A stretch of DNA of 64,000 nucleotides from Thiobacter sp. AK1 (GTDB taxonomy: Bacteria; Pseudomonadota; Gammaproteobacteria; Burkholderiales; Thiobacteraceae). The stretch covers positions 266,840 to 330,839 of the forward strand of contig NZ_JBAJEX010000002.1 of assembly GCF_039822265.1 (NCBI RefSeq), in the 5' to 3' direction. Below the pieces are notes generated by a model, which ran no database searches, had not been told where the DNA came from, and saw nothing but the letters and a program-made list of their open reading frames with translations. Positions 1 through 9,686 of the stretch are shown one piece after another. Position numbers and translations under genes: made by a program. The stretch's first letter is position 1, and the number at the start of each line of letters is the position of its first letter.

Positions 1-819
1 GCGCAAAGCCGTCAGTCGTTGGCGCGCCGCGGCGGACATTTCTGCATCGGCCAGCCGTTCCGCCTGCAGCGAAAGGGCGGTCAGCGGCGAACGCAGCTCG
101 TGCGCGGCATCGGCCACGAAGCGACGTTGCGCTTCCATCGACTGGTGCACGCGGGCGAGTAGACGATTGATGGCCACGGCGAAGGGACGCACCTCGATCG
201 GAAGATGACTTTCCTCGATGGGACGCAAGTCCTGCTCTGCCCGCTGATCGATTTGCTGGGACAGCGCCGCAATGGGCTGGAACATCTTGCGCACCAGATC
301 GGCAACGATCAGAACCAGCACCGGCACGAGAATCATGAAAGGCATCACCGTGCGCAGCGCCCCATCGCGGGCCATTTCATTGCGAAAGCCGGCTTCCTGG
401 GCCACGGCGATGCGTTCGCCGGATTGCGTGGTCTTGACCAGCACGCGAAATGTCTCGCCGCCCACCTCGACCGTATGCAGACCGTCAGGCAGTGTCGGCG
501 GCAGCGCAAGCCTGCCGCCTGCATCCACACCGGCCGCCGCGGGATTGGCCGCGCCCAGGGGCTGAACGATCACGCGCGATTCGTCGTCCACGTCCTTGGC
601 CTGGTTTTCGTGCACCGGCGCTCGCGGTGACAGACGCTGATGGTCTACGAGCTGCGCCACCTGGCGCAATATTTCGTCCTGGAGTTCGTGGGCCTCGTCG
701 AAGGCCGTTACGAACGAGAAGATGGCTGCGACGACGGCCACCACGAGGATGGCCAGCGACAGGGTGAAAGACAGCTTGAGCTGGACCGATTCGTTCAGGC
801 GCGTTTTGAGACCATCCAT
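1..819 (-). CDS. Sensor histidine kinase, QseC/PmrB type (C-terminus beyond window)
   Basis: Inner-membrane sensor kinase paired with the OmpR-type regulator just upstream. The ATG at 819 is chosen because it opens the only frame that runs unbroken to base 1; it overlaps the regulator's 3' end by 25 bp. A hydrophobic helix (about residues 13-36) is followed by a periplasmic stretch to about 150, a second helix (VMPFMILVPVLVLIVADLV), a HAMP-like linker and the H-box FVADAAHELRSPLTAL with the phospho-accepting His near residue 244. Only 273 codons are present; the ATPase domain lies off the edge. The QseC/PmrB class is inferred from topology and partner; the signal cannot be told. Confidence 0.88.
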   Translation of the reverse strand, partial: MDGLKTRLNESVQLKLSFTLSLAILVVAVVAAIFSFVTAFDEAHELQDEILRQVAQLVDHQRLSPRAPVHENQAKDVDDESRVIVQPLGAANPAAAGVDAGGRLALPPTLPDGLHTVEVGGETFRVLVKTTQSGERIAVAQEAGFRNEMARDGALRTVMPFMILVPVLVLIVADLVRKMFQPIAALSQQIDQRAEQDLRPIEESHLPIEVRPFAVAINRLLARVHQSMEAQRRFVADAAHELRSPLTALSLQAERLADAEMSAAARQRLTALR

Positions 820-1460
820 CCCACTCCCCTGACGTTCTTGATGATGTCACTGCCCAGCTTGCGCCGGAGTGCGTGGATCAGATATTCGACTGCATTGCTT
901 TCCACCTCTTCCCCCCAGCCGTAGATGCGGTCTTCCAATTCACTCCGGGAGAGAATGGCGCCAGGGCGCAGCAAAAGGGCTTGCAACAGGGCGAACTCGC
1001 GGTTCGACAGTTGCACGGGCGGACCGCCACGGACGCAGGCTTCTTTGGTCACCGGGTCGAGGGTCACCACGCCGTTCGTCAGAACGGGTCCCGCCGCACC
1101 CCCTTTGCGCCGCAGCACCGCGCGCATCCTGGCCAGCAGCTCCGCCATCTGGAACGGTTTGGACACATAGTCGTCGGCCCCGCCGTCCAGACCGCGCAGA
1201 CGGTCATCGAGCCCATCGCGCGCGGTAATGATGACCAGGGGAACGGCGTTGCCCTGGGCGCGGATGCCGGACAGCACCGCCAGCCCATCCTTGCCCGGCA
1301 GCCCCAGGTCGAGCAGCACCAGGTCGTAGTGCTGGGACGCAAGCGTCCTGAGGGCGGTCGGACCATCCTTCACCCAGTCCACGGCATAAGACGCATCTTT
1401 CAATGCGCCCTGAATCGCATCGCCGATCATGGCATCGTCTTCGACCAGCAATACCCGCAT
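795..1460 (-). CDS. OmpR-family response regulator, QseB-like
   Basis: A 221-residue two-domain DNA-binding response regulator. The receiver domain (about 1-115) has the acidic pocket VEDD, the phospho-acceptor Asp51 in LVLLDLGLP and the conserved Lys in YVSKPF. A winged-helix output domain (about 125-218) ends in the family-typical IKNVRGVGWMV. It precedes and overlaps its kinase, so the two are co-transcribed. Genes for a COG4705 membrane protein and a PepSY protein lie just upstream on the same strand; PepSY proteins often accompany QseBC-like systems and are plausible targets or modulators (inference). Confidence 0.92.
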   Translation of the reverse strand: MRVLLVEDDAMIGDAIQGALKDASYAVDWVKDGPTALRTLASQHYDLVLLDLGLPGKDGLAVLSGIRAQGNAVPLVIITARDGLDDRLRGLDGGADDYVSKPFQMAELLARMRAVLRRKGGAAGPVLTNGVVTLDPVTKEACVRGGPPVQLSNREFALLQALLLRPGAILSRSELEDRIYGWGEEVESNAVEYLIHALRRKLGSDIIKNVRGVGWMVSKRA

Positions 1461-1609
1461 CTCGCCCCCTTCATCCCTTCAATGTGCCGTGCCGGCGGCC
1501 CGCTGCCGGAATAGCAGGATCGCGGTCAGCATGAAGGCCAGCCGGCGACTGCGCCAGAGAAGGAATACGGTTTGAGCATGTCTTTACGCCTTGTGCAGGA
1601 CCAAGACTT

Positions 1610-2392
1610 TCATTCGGCCAGCCGGGGCGCGCGCCGCCCATTCAGTGCGACCTGGTCGGCCCCCACCAACAGCACGATGACCGTGAGGAACAAGGCGCTC
1701 GTCCACAGCGTCCCCAAGCCGAGACCACCATAGGTCTTGGCCTGTGTGAGCCAATCGCCAAGTGCCGCACCGAAGGGGCGGGTCAGGATGTAGCCGATCC
1801 AGAAGGTCAGCACGGCATTGCCGCCCATACGCCAGGCTACATACGTGACGCCGATCAGCGCACCGAAGGCAGCTGCGCCGCGGATGAATCCCAAGCCCAA
1901 GGCTTCCGTCGCCAAATCACCCGCAGCCGTGCCCAGGGCGAAGGTGCAGAGGATCGCAGCCCAGTAGAACAGCTCGCGGCGGCGTGTCACGATGTGGTGG
2001 ATGGACAGCGTGCCCTCGACCCGGTGCCAGACGTAGAAGATCGCCGCGAGGCCTGCCGCGAAGACCGGCGTGCTGATATATAGACTCACGCCCAAACCGT
2101 CGGTGAGCAGATCGGTGATCTGGGTGCCGACCACGCTGACCAGTACCACCGTGAGCCAATAAATCCAAGGAGTGTAACGACGGGTGCGCAGTTGCGCAAA
2201 TAAAGCCACGGCGAGCAAAGCGACCATCATGGTGCGCGTCAGTCCTTGGCCCAAACCTGCGTTCAGCGCCAGGAAATCGGCTCCGGTCTCGCCCACCGTC
2301 GTGGACAGGATCTTGATGATCCAGAACGCCAATGTGATTTCCGGAACCTTGTTGAGCCAGATGTTGCTAGCGCGCGCGGGGAATGTGTCCAT
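1610..2392 (-). CDS. COG4705-type multi-pass membrane protein
   Basis: About 260 residues, mostly hydrophobic, with roughly seven to eight predicted transmembrane helices; it resembles the COG4705 'uncharacterised membrane-anchored protein' family. The start MDTF at 2392 is preferred over an ATG five codons upstream because AAAGGA lies just before it on the minus strand. The opening (NKVPEITLAFWIIKILSTTVGETGADF) is a recurring motif of the family as I remember it. No biochemical function is established. It sits between the two-component pair and the PepSY gene on the same strand, suggesting one envelope-related regulon. Confidence 0.75.
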   Translation of the reverse strand: MDTFPARASNIWLNKVPEITLAFWIIKILSTTVGETGADFLALNAGLGQGLTRTMMVALLAVALFAQLRTRRYTPWIYWLTVVLVSVVGTQITDLLTDGLGVSLYISTPVFAAGLAAIFYVWHRVEGTLSIHHIVTRRRELFYWAAILCTFALGTAAGDLATEALGLGFIRGAAAFGALIGVTYVAWRMGGNAVLTFWIGYILTRPFGAALGDWLTQAKTYGGLGLGTLWTSALFLTVIVLLVGADQVALNGRRAPRLAE

Positions 2393-2555
2393 GGGTTGTC
2401 CTTTCAATTGGAGCGGGTGGATCTATAAGCGAGACGGGTTGACGCAAGCAGCGCCTCGAGGGCAAGGCGACCGGCCTCACTGGGTCGGCCTGGCAGCGGG
2501 CGCTGCGCGGGCGTCAAGCCCAAAAAGCTCGGGTGGAGGGCTTGCCAGACATGAA

Positions 2556-2588
2556 GGCCGGATCGCCCCAGGAAAGAACGATCCGGCC
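2556..2588 (-). terminator. Hairpin after the PepSY gene
   Basis: A perfect 10-bp inverted repeat (GGCCGGATCG / CGATCCGGCC) with a 13-nt loop lies about 15 bp beyond the PepSY stop. Read on the minus strand it is followed by only a weak T run (TTC), so it may act as an attenuator or mRNA 3'-end rather than a strong intrinsic terminator. Confidence 0.5.
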
Positions 2589-2602
2589 CGCCTGTCGCAG
2601 GA

Positions 2603-2938
2603 TCAGTCCTGCGCGTCGTGCTCATCATCGTGGTCCGCCTTGTCCTCGGCGGACGCGATGACGGTTCCCTTGTCGGCATCGACCCGGACATCGAAGACCT
2701 TGGCGCCGCTGACGACTTCCACGTCGTAGATCCAGCCCTGTTTCGAGTTCTCGTACTCGGCGCGGGAAGCCTTGCCGTTGACGTGTCGCTCGGCTGCAGT
2801 CACGGCCTGGGTCAGGGAAATTTTGGCCTTGCCGATGGCCAAGGCGTCGTTTTCCACGCCGCCGTTGGTGGCGTAGGCCACGGCACCCGTGCCCGCAAGG
2901 GCGACAACCAGAAGGGAAAGTGTGGTGTAGCGGTTCAT
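2603..2938 (-). CDS. PepSY-domain periplasmic protein
   Basis: A 111-residue protein with an N-terminal signal peptide (about 1-23, ending near AYAT) and one PepSY domain: an ALTQAVTAAE-like helix, then a two-strand segment around WIYDVEVVSG and VFDVRVDADKGTVIAS. The tail is very acidic and His/Asp-rich (DKADHDDEHDAQD), which could bind metal. The start is supported by GGAGAT upstream on the minus strand. Small PepSY proteins of this type are often controlled by the adjacent QseBC-like system. Export is well supported; the role is inferred. Confidence 0.82.
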   Translation of the reverse strand: MNRYTTLSLLVVALAGTGAVAYATNGGVENDALAIGKAKISLTQAVTAAERHVNGKASRAEYENSKQGWIYDVEVVSGAKVFDVRVDADKGTVIASAEDKADHDDEHDAQD

Positions 2939-3327
2939 GATGTATCTCCAAAAAAGCGTGCAGGGATTTGCACGACGCAGACACTACGCGGCTTGACTTA
3001 GCTGATACTGAGCCGGATCGGCCGGAGATGCTGAGCAGGCGCGACAGACACCGTCACGTGGCTCGGCAATGGCGCGCGGGCGGGAACGCGGGTTATTCGC
3101 TGGCAGCGATGCCCCAAGGCGCCCGGGGGACGGTGAACGACGCGGTGGGGTACGGGTCGCTTTTTGGCGGCGATCAGCCGCCACCTAGGCCAGGCAAAAC
3201 GGTTAGCCCAGGTCGCGCCGTATTGGGACGATTTCAGCGCCTGTCGTGAGCCGTTTATAGTCCGCCGGAGGCTTAATCATCCACATGCCCCCGGATGCAA
3301 GCGGATCGTCGTGGATGATAGCGGAAC
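2939..3327. other. Intergenic region, no gene seen
   Basis: About 390 bp between the PepSY start and the tRNA terminator. I see no coding frame with a ribosome-binding site, no RNA fold I recognise and no repeat. It probably holds the PepSY promoter at its left edge. Confidence 0.5.
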
Positions 3328-3373
3328 AAAAAAGGCCGCAAAGCGTTGATTTCTCATTGCTTCACGGCCTTTG
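3328..3373 (-). terminator. Terminator of the tRNA-Ala unit
   Basis: The arms AAAGGCCGCAAAGC (3331-3344) and GCTTCACGGCCTTT (3359-3372) form an imperfect stem. On the minus strand, the direction of the tRNA, it ends in a run of six T. It lies 24 bp after the encoded CCA end, as expected for a single-tRNA transcript. Confidence 0.8.
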
Positions 3374-3396
3374 GTGGACGACTGCGGAAGGGTTTT

Positions 3397-3472
<76 letters not shown>

Positions 3473-3589
3473 ACGCGAAGCTGCCATTTTATGGGCAAAG
3501 GAGGCGCGCGTAAATGCCGGCTCGGGATCTGTTATGATGACGGCACGCCCGCACGGGCGGCAGTTCAAACCACCAAAAGGAGACAGCAC

Positions 3590-4036
3590 ATGCACAAGCA
3601 TCACGTTTGGACCAGGGCGTTTTTACGTTCGGTATTTGTGGGACTGGCGCTTCTGGCCTTCGCCGGTTGCGCCCAGCAGGCGCCGAAGCCGGAAAAGCCG
3701 GGCTTCGTCATCCAGGTCAGCGACAACGATCCGGCGAAATGGAATCTCGCCCTCAATAACGCCAAGAACGTGCAGAAGGATCTTGGGGCGGACAAGGCCG
3801 AGGTGGAAATCGTGGCATACGGGCCGGGCCTGAACATGCTCAAAGCGGAGTCGGAAGTAGCCAACCGCATCCAAGATGCGCTGAAGGATGGAGTCAAGGT
3901 CGTTGCCTGCGGCAACACCATGAAGGGCATGAAGCTTGAGAAGGCAGACTTGGTACCGGGGGTGGCGGTCGTGAAGGCGGGTGTGCTGGAGATCGGCGAG
4001 AAGCAGCGGGCTGGTTGGACTTACATTCGTCCCTGA
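3590..4036 (+). CDS. DsrE-family lipoprotein
   Basis: A 148-residue protein with a positively charged N-terminus, hydrophobic core and a lipobox-like AFAGC, then a mature DsrE/DsrF-like domain (COG1416 type): the segment around DNDPAKWNLALNNAKNVQ, a VEIVAYGPGL strand and the VACGNTMKGM segment with a conserved cysteine. The start ATG at 3590 is preceded by AAAAGGAGA. DsrE-like proteins act in sulfur relay or thiol chemistry, but single-domain exported members have no proven role. The gene is monocistronic, closed by a strong hairpin at 4053-4080. Confidence 0.82.
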   Translation: MHKHHVWTRAFLRSVFVGLALLAFAGCAQQAPKPEKPGFVIQVSDNDPAKWNLALNNAKNVQKDLGADKAEVEIVAYGPGLNMLKAESEVANRIQDALKDGVKVVACGNTMKGMKLEKADLVPGVAVVKAGVLEIGEKQRAGWTYIRP

Positions 4037-4052
4037 TGCAGCCAGCCCACGG

Positions 4053-4080
4053 AAAAAGCCAGCCTCGTGCTGGCTTTTTT
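4053..4080. terminator. Bidirectional terminator between the DsrE-like gene and lgt
   Basis: AAAAAGCCAGC-CTCGT-GCTGGCTTTTTT is a near-perfect stem with T runs in both directions, placed between two convergent genes. Confidence 0.93.
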
Positions 4081-4856
4081 CATGGGCGACGCGCCCAGAC
4101 CAGCAGCAGCACGCCGGCGATAATCATGGGCAGGGACAGCCACTGGCCCATGGACAGGCCCAAGGCCAGCGTGCCCAGGAAGCGATCCGGTTCACGGGTG
4201 AATTCCACGAGAAACCGGACGGTGCCGTAGCCGATGAGGAACGCCGCGGAGAGCGTCCCTTTCGGCTGTGGCTTGCGTGCAAGCCACCACAAGATGAGGA
4301 ACAGGACAAGCCCCTCCAGGGCGAATTCATAGAGTTGGGAGGGATGCCGTGGGGTGCCGTCCACTTGGGGGAAGATCATGGCCCAGGGCACATCCGTGGG
4401 ACGGCCCCACAGCTCGCCGTTGATGAAGTTGCCGATGCGTCCCGCGCCCAACCCCAAGGGCACGAGCGGTGCGATGAAGTCCGTGACCGCCAGCCACGAC
4501 AAGCCATGCCGCCGGGCGAAGATCAGCATGGCTGCCGCCACCCCGAGTAAGCCGCCGTGGAAGCTCATGCCCCCCTCCCACACCCGCAAAATGGCCAAGG
4601 GATCGGCCAGATAGTCCCCCGGCTTGTAAAAGAACACATACCCCAGCCGGCCTCCCAGCACCACGCCCAGCACGCCGTAGAACAGCACGTCGTCGAGCAT
4701 CTTCTCGTTCCAGCCGGTCCAGGGCTGGTGCCGGATGCGCCAGCGTCCCAGCAGCAAGACGAATGCGAAGGCAAGCAAATACATGAGGCCATACCAGCGA
4801 ATGGCCAGGGGACCGAGATGGATGGCAACGGGATCGAACTGGGGATGGACCAACAT
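4080..4856 (-). CDS. lgt: Prolipoprotein diacylglyceryl transferase
   Basis: Transfers diacylglycerol from phosphatidylglycerol to the lipobox cysteine of prolipoproteins in the inner membrane, the first step of lipoprotein maturation. 258 residues, a usual length, with about seven helices. Family signatures are visible: the early IRWYGLMYL, the [10 protein letters not shown] segment, the [10 protein letters not shown] motif with its essential His, and the signature [16 protein letters not shown]. It is transcribed away from ilvD, with the divergent promoters in the 100 bp between 4857 and 4955. Its stop touches the shared terminator. Confidence 0.96.
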   Translation of the reverse strand: MLVHPQFDPVAIHLGPLAIRWYGLMYLLAFAFVLLLGRWRIRHQPWTGWNEKMLDDVLFYGVLGVVLGGRLGYVFFYKPGDYLADPLAILRVWEGGMSFHGGLLGVAAAMLIFARRHGLSWLAVTDFIAPLVPLGLGAGRIGNFINGELWGRPTDVPWAMIFPQVDGTPRHPSQLYEFALEGLVLFLILWWLARKPQPKGTLSAAFLIGYGTVRFLVEFTREPDRFLGTLALGLSMGQWLSLPMIIAGVLLLVWARRP

Positions 4857-4955
4857 GCGAGGGCACCGGGTTTTGTTTAGAATCGGCGATTATACTGAAG
4901 CCTCTTTTCTTGCCGACGCCCGCTCGTGCGGGCGCCGCCGTCTTTGGAGAAGACC

Positions 4956-6809
4956 ATGCCCCGCTACCGTTCCTGGACCACGACCCACGGCCGCAACATG
5001 GCCGGCGCCCGCGCCCTGTGGCGCGCCACCGGCATGAAGGAGACCGACTGGGACAAACCCATCATCGCCATCGCCAATTCCTTCACCCAGTTCGTGCCGG
5101 GCCACGTGCACCTGAAGGATCTGGGTCAACTCGTAGCCGCCGAGATCGAGAAGGCGGGTGGCGTAGCCAAGGAGTTCAACACCATCGCTGTCGATGACGG
5201 CATCGCCATGGGTCATGGCGGCATGCTCTATTCGCTGCCTTCGCGGGAGCTGATCGCCGATTCGGTGGAATACATGGTGAACGCCCATTGCGCCGATGCG
5301 CTGGTGTGCATTTCCAATTGCGACAAAATCACCCCGGGCATGCTCATGGCGGCGATGCGCCTTAACATTCCCACGGTGTTTGTCTCCGGTGGTCCGATGG
5401 AGGCAGGCAAGGCGGTGCTGCACGGCAAGATGGTGAAGCTGGATCTGGTGGATGCCATGGTGGCCGCAGCCAATCCAGCGGAAAGCGACGAGGACGTGCA
5501 GATCACGGAACGGTCCGCCTGCCCCACCTGTGGCTCCTGTTCCGGCATGTTCACCGCCAACTCCATGAACTGCCTGACCGAGGCGCTTGGTCTTGCTCTG
5601 CCGGGCAATGGCTCGCTTGTGGCCACCCATGCCGACCGCAAGCGCCTGTTCATCGAGGCTGGGCGCCTGATCGTGGCGCTTGCCCGCGCCTGGTACGAAC
5701 GCGACGATGCCAGCGTGTTGCCTCGTTCCATCGCCACCTTCGAGGCCTTCGAGAACGCCATCGCCCTGGACATCGCCATGGGTGGTTCCACCAATACCGT
5801 GCTGCACCTGCTGGCGGCGGCGCGGGAAGGCGGCGTCGATTTCAGCATGAAGGACATCGATCGCCTATCGCGCAAGGTGCCCCATCTGGCCAAGGTGGCG
5901 CCCGCCACACAGCAGTATCACATGGAGGATGTACATCGTGCTGGGGGCGTGATGCGCATCCTGGGCGAGCTCGACCGTGCCGGACTCATCCACCGCGACG
6001 TCCCCACGGTGCACAGCCCCACCCTGGGCGATGCCCTGGAACACTGGGACATTCGCCGCACCCGCGACGAGAAGGTGTTGGAGTTCTACCGCGCCGCGCC
6101 CGGCAACGTGCCCACCACCGTCGCCTTCTCCCAGAACAAGCGCTACGAAAGCCTCGACACCGACGTGATCAACGGCTGTGTGCGCGATGTGGCCCACGCC
6201 TATTCCCGGGACGGCGGGCTGGCCGTGCTCTACGGCAATCTGGCGCAAGAGGGCTGCATCGTCAAGACCGCGGGCGTGGATGCGAGCATTCTCACGTTCT
6301 CCGGGCCGGCGCGCATCTTCGAAAGCCAGGAAGATGCGGTGGACGCCATCCTGGGCGACCGCATCAAGCCGGGCGAGGTGGTGATTATCCGCTACGAAGG
6401 CCCACGCGGGGGACCCGGCATGCAGGAGATGCTCTACCCCACCTCCTATCTCAAATCCAAGGGGCTGGGCAAGCTCTGTGCCCTCATCACGGACGGTCGC
6501 TTCTCCGGCGGCACCTCGGGCCTATCCATCGGCCATGTCTCCCCGGAGGCCGCGGAAGGTGGTAACCTCGGCCTGGTGGAAGAAGGCGACATCATCGACA
6601 TCGACATTCCCCAGCGCAGCATCCATCTCCGTGTAAGCGAGGAGGAACTCCATCGCCGGCGTGTGGCGATGGAGGCGCGCGGCGCCAAGGCCTGGCAGCC
6701 GGTGGCGCGTAATCGCATCGTGTCGGCGGCCCTTCAGGCCTATGCGGCGCTCACCACCTCGGCCGCGAAGGGGGCGGTGCGCGATGTGGAACAACTCAAG
6801 CGCAGGTGA
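4956..6809 (+). CDS. ilvD: Dihydroxy-acid dehydratase
   Basis: Dehydrates 2,3-dihydroxy-isovalerate or -methylvalerate to the 2-oxo acids in valine and isoleucine synthesis. It is an Fe-S enzyme; the cluster ligands are visible in CISNCDK and [18 protein letters not shown]. 617 residues, the same size as the E. coli enzyme, beginning with the family-typical [22 protein letters not shown] 4956 is chosen over an in-frame upstream start because of this N-terminus and the TTTGGAGAA just before it. It is followed within a few bases by a chain of same-strand genes. Confidence 0.97.
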   Translation: MPRYRSWTTTHGRNMAGARALWRATGMKETDWDKPIIAIANSFTQFVPGHVHLKDLGQLVAAEIEKAGGVAKEFNTIAVDDGIAMGHGGMLYSLPSRELIADSVEYMVNAHCADALVCISNCDKITPGMLMAAMRLNIPTVFVSGGPMEAGKAVLHGKMVKLDLVDAMVAAANPAESDEDVQITERSACPTCGSCSGMFTANSMNCLTEALGLALPGNGSLVATHADRKRLFIEAGRLIVALARAWYERDDASVLPRSIATFEAFENAIALDIAMGGSTNTVLHLLAAAREGGVDFSMKDIDRLSRKVPHLAKVAPATQQYHMEDVHRAGGVMRILGELDRAGLIHRDVPTVHSPTLGDALEHWDIRRTRDEKVLEFYRAAPGNVPTTVAFSQNKRYESLDTDVINGCVRDVAHAYSRDGGLAVLYGNLAQEGCIVKTAGVDASILTFSGPARIFESQEDAVDAILGDRIKPGEVVIIRYEGPRGGPGMQEMLYPTSYLKSKGLGKLCALITDGRFSGGTSGLSIGHVSPEAAEGGNLGLVEEGDIIDIDIPQRSIHLRVSEEELHRRRVAMEARGAKAWQPVARNRIVSAALQAYAALTTSAAKGAVRDVEQLKRR

Positions 6810-6814
6810 GGCGC

Positions 6815-7369
6815 ATGCGTTCGCTTTTGACTGTCACCCTACTCACCTTGTGCGGGTGGGCGCTGGCCGCGCAACAGGTGGAAATCATCAACCCGGAGAC
6901 GGGACTCAAGAGCTGGAAGAAGCTGGACCGGGGCTTCAGCATCGAGCTGGTGCAGATCTTGCCGGAGTTCGTCGAAGCGACCTACGCCTCGCGCGACCTG
7001 CCGCGCGCCCTTTATGCCAGCATGAAGGGCTATTGCATCTTTGGCACGGTAGTGCGCAACGAATCGGATGCGCCCCTGTCCTACCGCGTGGCCGAGTGGC
7101 GCTACGTCACCCGTGACGGCAAGCGCCACCGGCTGCGCACCAAATCGGAGTGGATCGCGGTGTGGAGGAAGCTGGGCGCGGACTTCAGCTACTCCATCCT
7201 GCCGGATGACATCGAATTCGACGTGGGCGACTGGGCCCAGGGCTTCACAACCCCGAAGATTGCGCCGGGCACGCGGTTCGATCTCATCTACACATGGAGG
7301 CAACATGGCAAGATCCTTACCGGAAAGCTGGAAAATCTCGAATGTCCGCAAGGCTCTGGCCTGCGCTAG
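6815..7369 (+). CDS. Secreted protein of unknown function
   Basis: About 184 residues with a clear signal peptide (LLTVTLLTLCGWALAAQQ). The mature part has no family I recognise. It contains a segment rich in aromatic and charged residues (YRVAEWRYVTRDGKRHRLRT) and a DDIEFDVGDWAQGF stretch, consistent with a beta-rich periplasmic domain. ATG 6815 with AGGTGAGG upstream is preferred; a GTG at 6806 overlapping the ilvD stop is possible. The last 65 bp overlap the start of the redoxin gene, so the two are probably translationally coupled. Confidence 0.72.
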   Translation: MRSLLTVTLLTLCGWALAAQQVEIINPETGLKSWKKLDRGFSIELVQILPEFVEATYASRDLPRALYASMKGYCIFGTVVRNESDAPLSYRVAEWRYVTRDGKRHRLRTKSEWIAVWRKLGADFSYSILPDDIEFDVGDWAQGFTTPKIAPGTRFDLIYTWRQHGKILTGKLENLECPQGSGLR

Positions 7370-7883
7370 TCTGGCGCTGGCTGCCCTGCTCACTGGGGCC
7401 GCCCAGGCTCAGACCCAGCTCCCTGAACTCACCCATCGGCTCACGCCACTCAATCCGCGTCCGGCAGCGCCGGACTTCGCCTTCAAGGATTTGGACGGCA
7501 GACTGCAACGGCTGTCGGATTATCGGGGCAAGGTGGTCCTGGTCAACTTCTGGGCCACCTGGTGTCCGCCGTGCCGGCGTGAAATGCCTTCGCTGGAACG
7601 CCTACACCAGCGGCTCAAGGATGCGCCTTTCACCGTTCTCGCGGTGGACCAGATGGAAAATTTCGATCTGGTGTTCGCCTTTACCGGCCAGCTCGATCCC
7701 GCGCCCAGCTTCCCCATCCTCCTCGACAGCGACGGCAAGAGCGCTCAAGCCTGGGGCGTGAAGGGCCTGCCCGCAAGCTTCCTGGTGGACAAGCATGGGC
7801 GCATCGCCTACCGCGCCATGGGTGGACGCGAGTTCGACCATCCGGAGATCGAGAAGCGAGTGCGAGAGCTAATCGCAGAATGA
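7305..7883 (+). CDS. TlpA/ResA-like periplasmic thioredoxin-fold protein
   Basis: A 192-residue exported thiol-disulfide protein. After a hydrophobic signal (CASLALAALLTGAAQA) comes a redoxin fold with the active site WATWCPPCRREMPSL and the cis-Pro loop GLPASFLVDKHGRI. The CPPC pair is typical of TlpA-like reductants that serve cytochrome c or copper-site maturation. The start at 7305 follows GGAGG with 4-nt spacing even though it lies inside the previous gene; no other good start precedes the signal peptide. It ends in an ATGA overlap with the next gene. The substrate is unknown. Confidence 0.88.
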   Translation: MARSLPESWKISNVRKALACASLALAALLTGAAQAQTQLPELTHRLTPLNPRPAAPDFAFKDLDGRLQRLSDYRGKVVLVNFWATWCPPCRREMPSLERLHQRLKDAPFTVLAVDQMENFDLVFAFTGQLDPAPSFPILLDSDGKSAQAWGVKGLPASFLVDKHGRIAYRAMGGREFDHPEIEKRVRELIAE

Positions 7884-9406
7884 GCGACGGCGCGACCCCC
7901 ACCCTGGAAAGCTACGACCTCGTCCCCTACGAAAGCATTCCCATCCCCGCCACGCATCCGGACGCCCTGGCGGCCGTGGCGCGACTCGCGGGCCTGAGCC
8001 CGCCACCAATCAACGGTTGCCGCGTGCTGGAACTGGGGGCGGCAAGTGGCGGCAACCTCATCCCGATGGCCTTCTACCGCCCCGGCAACGAATACGTGGG
8101 GGTGGACTTGTCGCTGCGTCAGGTCGAGGAAGGCCAAGCGCTGATCGCCGCTTTAGGGCTTGACCACGTGCACCTATTGCACCGGGACGTGGCGGCGGGC
8201 CTTGAGGATCTGGGACGGTTCGACTACGTGATCGCCCACGGGCTCTATTCCTGGGTGCCCGCGCCCCTGCGCGAGCGGTTGCTGGAGCTCATCGCCAAGG
8301 TGCTCGCCCCAAGGGGCATCGCCTATGTGAGCTACAACACACTTCCCGGCTGGCGCGCCCGGGCCATGGTGCGCGACATGTTGCTTGCCCACGTGGGGAC
8401 GGCACGCCATCCCCGCGCGCGGCTGGCCCTGGCCCAGGAATTCCTGGCGCGCATGGCGCCCGCCTTCGCCGCCCTGGAAACGCCAGAGGCGGGCCTTATG
8501 GCCCAGGAGTTGGCGTATCTGCGGACTGCCCCGGCGGGCTATCTCTATCACGAGTACCTGGAGGCCGAGAACGAGCCCGTGCTGTTTTCCACCTTCCTCG
8601 CGCAGGCGCAGGCGGCGGGGCTCGCTTATGTGGGGGACGCCGAACCGGCCACGGACCTGGGCCAGGGGCTCGATGCCGCCGCGCGTGCGGCCGTGGCCGA
8701 CTATCCGCTGCCCCGGCGGCTGCAGTATTACGACTTTCTTGCCCTGCGCCCCTTCCGGCGCAGCCTGCTCACGCCCCTTTCAGCCGGGGAGCCGGTCCTC
8801 GATTGCGCCCGCATCGCCGAGCTCGCCCTGTTCGCGGACTTAAGCTCCGACGAAGAAATCGACCTTAGCCGGGATACGCCCCAGGCCTTCCGCAGCGCCA
8901 CGCGCACGGCTTTCCAGGCCAGCCATCCCCTGACCAAGGCGGCCCTCGTTGTGCTTGCGGAGCGCTTCCCTTCCGCCGTCGCCTATGGAGAACTGGCCGC
9001 CGCCGCGCAGGCGGTGGTGCGTGCCCATGGGGACGCAAGGCTGGCCCAGGAAGATCAGCGACTCGCCACCGAGCTGGCCGCCTTGGCCGGCCATCGCTTG
9101 GTGGGCCTTGCGCCCGACCCCCAAGAATGGGCGGTCCAACCCGCGCCGCGGCCGCGCCTGCATACCATGGCGCGGCATCAAGTGAGCCAAGGCCTTGCGC
9201 CCGCCGGCATCCGCCACAGTGCGCTGGAGCTGGACGAGGCCGCGCGCGCCCTCGCCCTGTTGTGCGACGGGGAACACGATCTGCCCGCATTGGCCAGCGC
9301 CATGCGCAACCGGTGGCCCGACTTCAGTCCCGAGGAGACCCTGGTGGGCTGCGCGCGTCTTCTGTGGACCTTCGCCCGCAACGGCCTGCTGGAGCCAATC
9401 CCCTAG
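7880..9406 (+). CDS. SAM-dependent methyltransferase with methyltransferase regulatory domain
   Basis: A 508-residue class I methyltransferase. The SAM-binding motif VLELGAASGGNLIPMA (about residues 50-66), the acidic YVGVDLS end of strand 2 and the FDYVIAHGLYSWVP region are visible. They are followed by a region resembling the 'methyltransferase regulatory' domain (from about NTLPGWRARAMVRDML to 300) and a C-terminal helical and winged-helix-like part. Similar proteins are annotated as protein-lysine methyltransferases, but the substrate here cannot be deduced. ATGA overlap with the redoxin indicates coupling. Confidence 0.85.
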   Translation: MSDGATPTLESYDLVPYESIPIPATHPDALAAVARLAGLSPPPINGCRVLELGAASGGNLIPMAFYRPGNEYVGVDLSLRQVEEGQALIAALGLDHVHLLHRDVAAGLEDLGRFDYVIAHGLYSWVPAPLRERLLELIAKVLAPRGIAYVSYNTLPGWRARAMVRDMLLAHVGTARHPRARLALAQEFLARMAPAFAALETPEAGLMAQELAYLRTAPAGYLYHEYLEAENEPVLFSTFLAQAQAAGLAYVGDAEPATDLGQGLDAAARAAVADYPLPRRLQYYDFLALRPFRRSLLTPLSAGEPVLDCARIAELALFADLSSDEEIDLSRDTPQAFRSATRTAFQASHPLTKAALVVLAERFPSAVAYGELAAAAQAVVRAHGDARLAQEDQRLATELAALAGHRLVGLAPDPQEWAVQPAPRPRLHTMARHQVSQGLAPAGIRHSALELDEAARALALLCDGEHDLPALASAMRNRWPDFSPEETLVGCARLLWTFARNGLLEPIP

Positions 9407-9686
9407 CCAAACATCCGCGTCATCGGCTGCCGGGGCTCATGGATCTGCTGCCGCGGCTGGCGGGAAAGATCCCGCGTGGGCCTGGGCGTTTCCCCTGCCC
9501 GACGCCGCCGAGGGATTGCCGCCGTCGCTGGCGCACCCGTGTCCGCCCATGTCAACGCCTGGCTGTGCCGGGACGTTGAATGCCTGCCACCGCAGGTTGA
9601 CTTCGAGCAAGTTCTGCGGCTTTGCAAACCGGCATCGGTTGGCTAACATTGGCAAACCTTTTCCCGAGTCGTGACAAGGAGACATC
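9407..9686. other. Intergenic region upstream of the cytochrome gene
   Basis: 280 bp without a credible coding frame. The GC-rich left part looks like decayed or non-coding sequence. The right part (after about 9590) is AT-richer and should hold the cytochrome promoter, but no good -35/-10 pair stands out. A ribosome-binding site AAGGAGA lies at 9676-9682. Confidence 0.5.
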
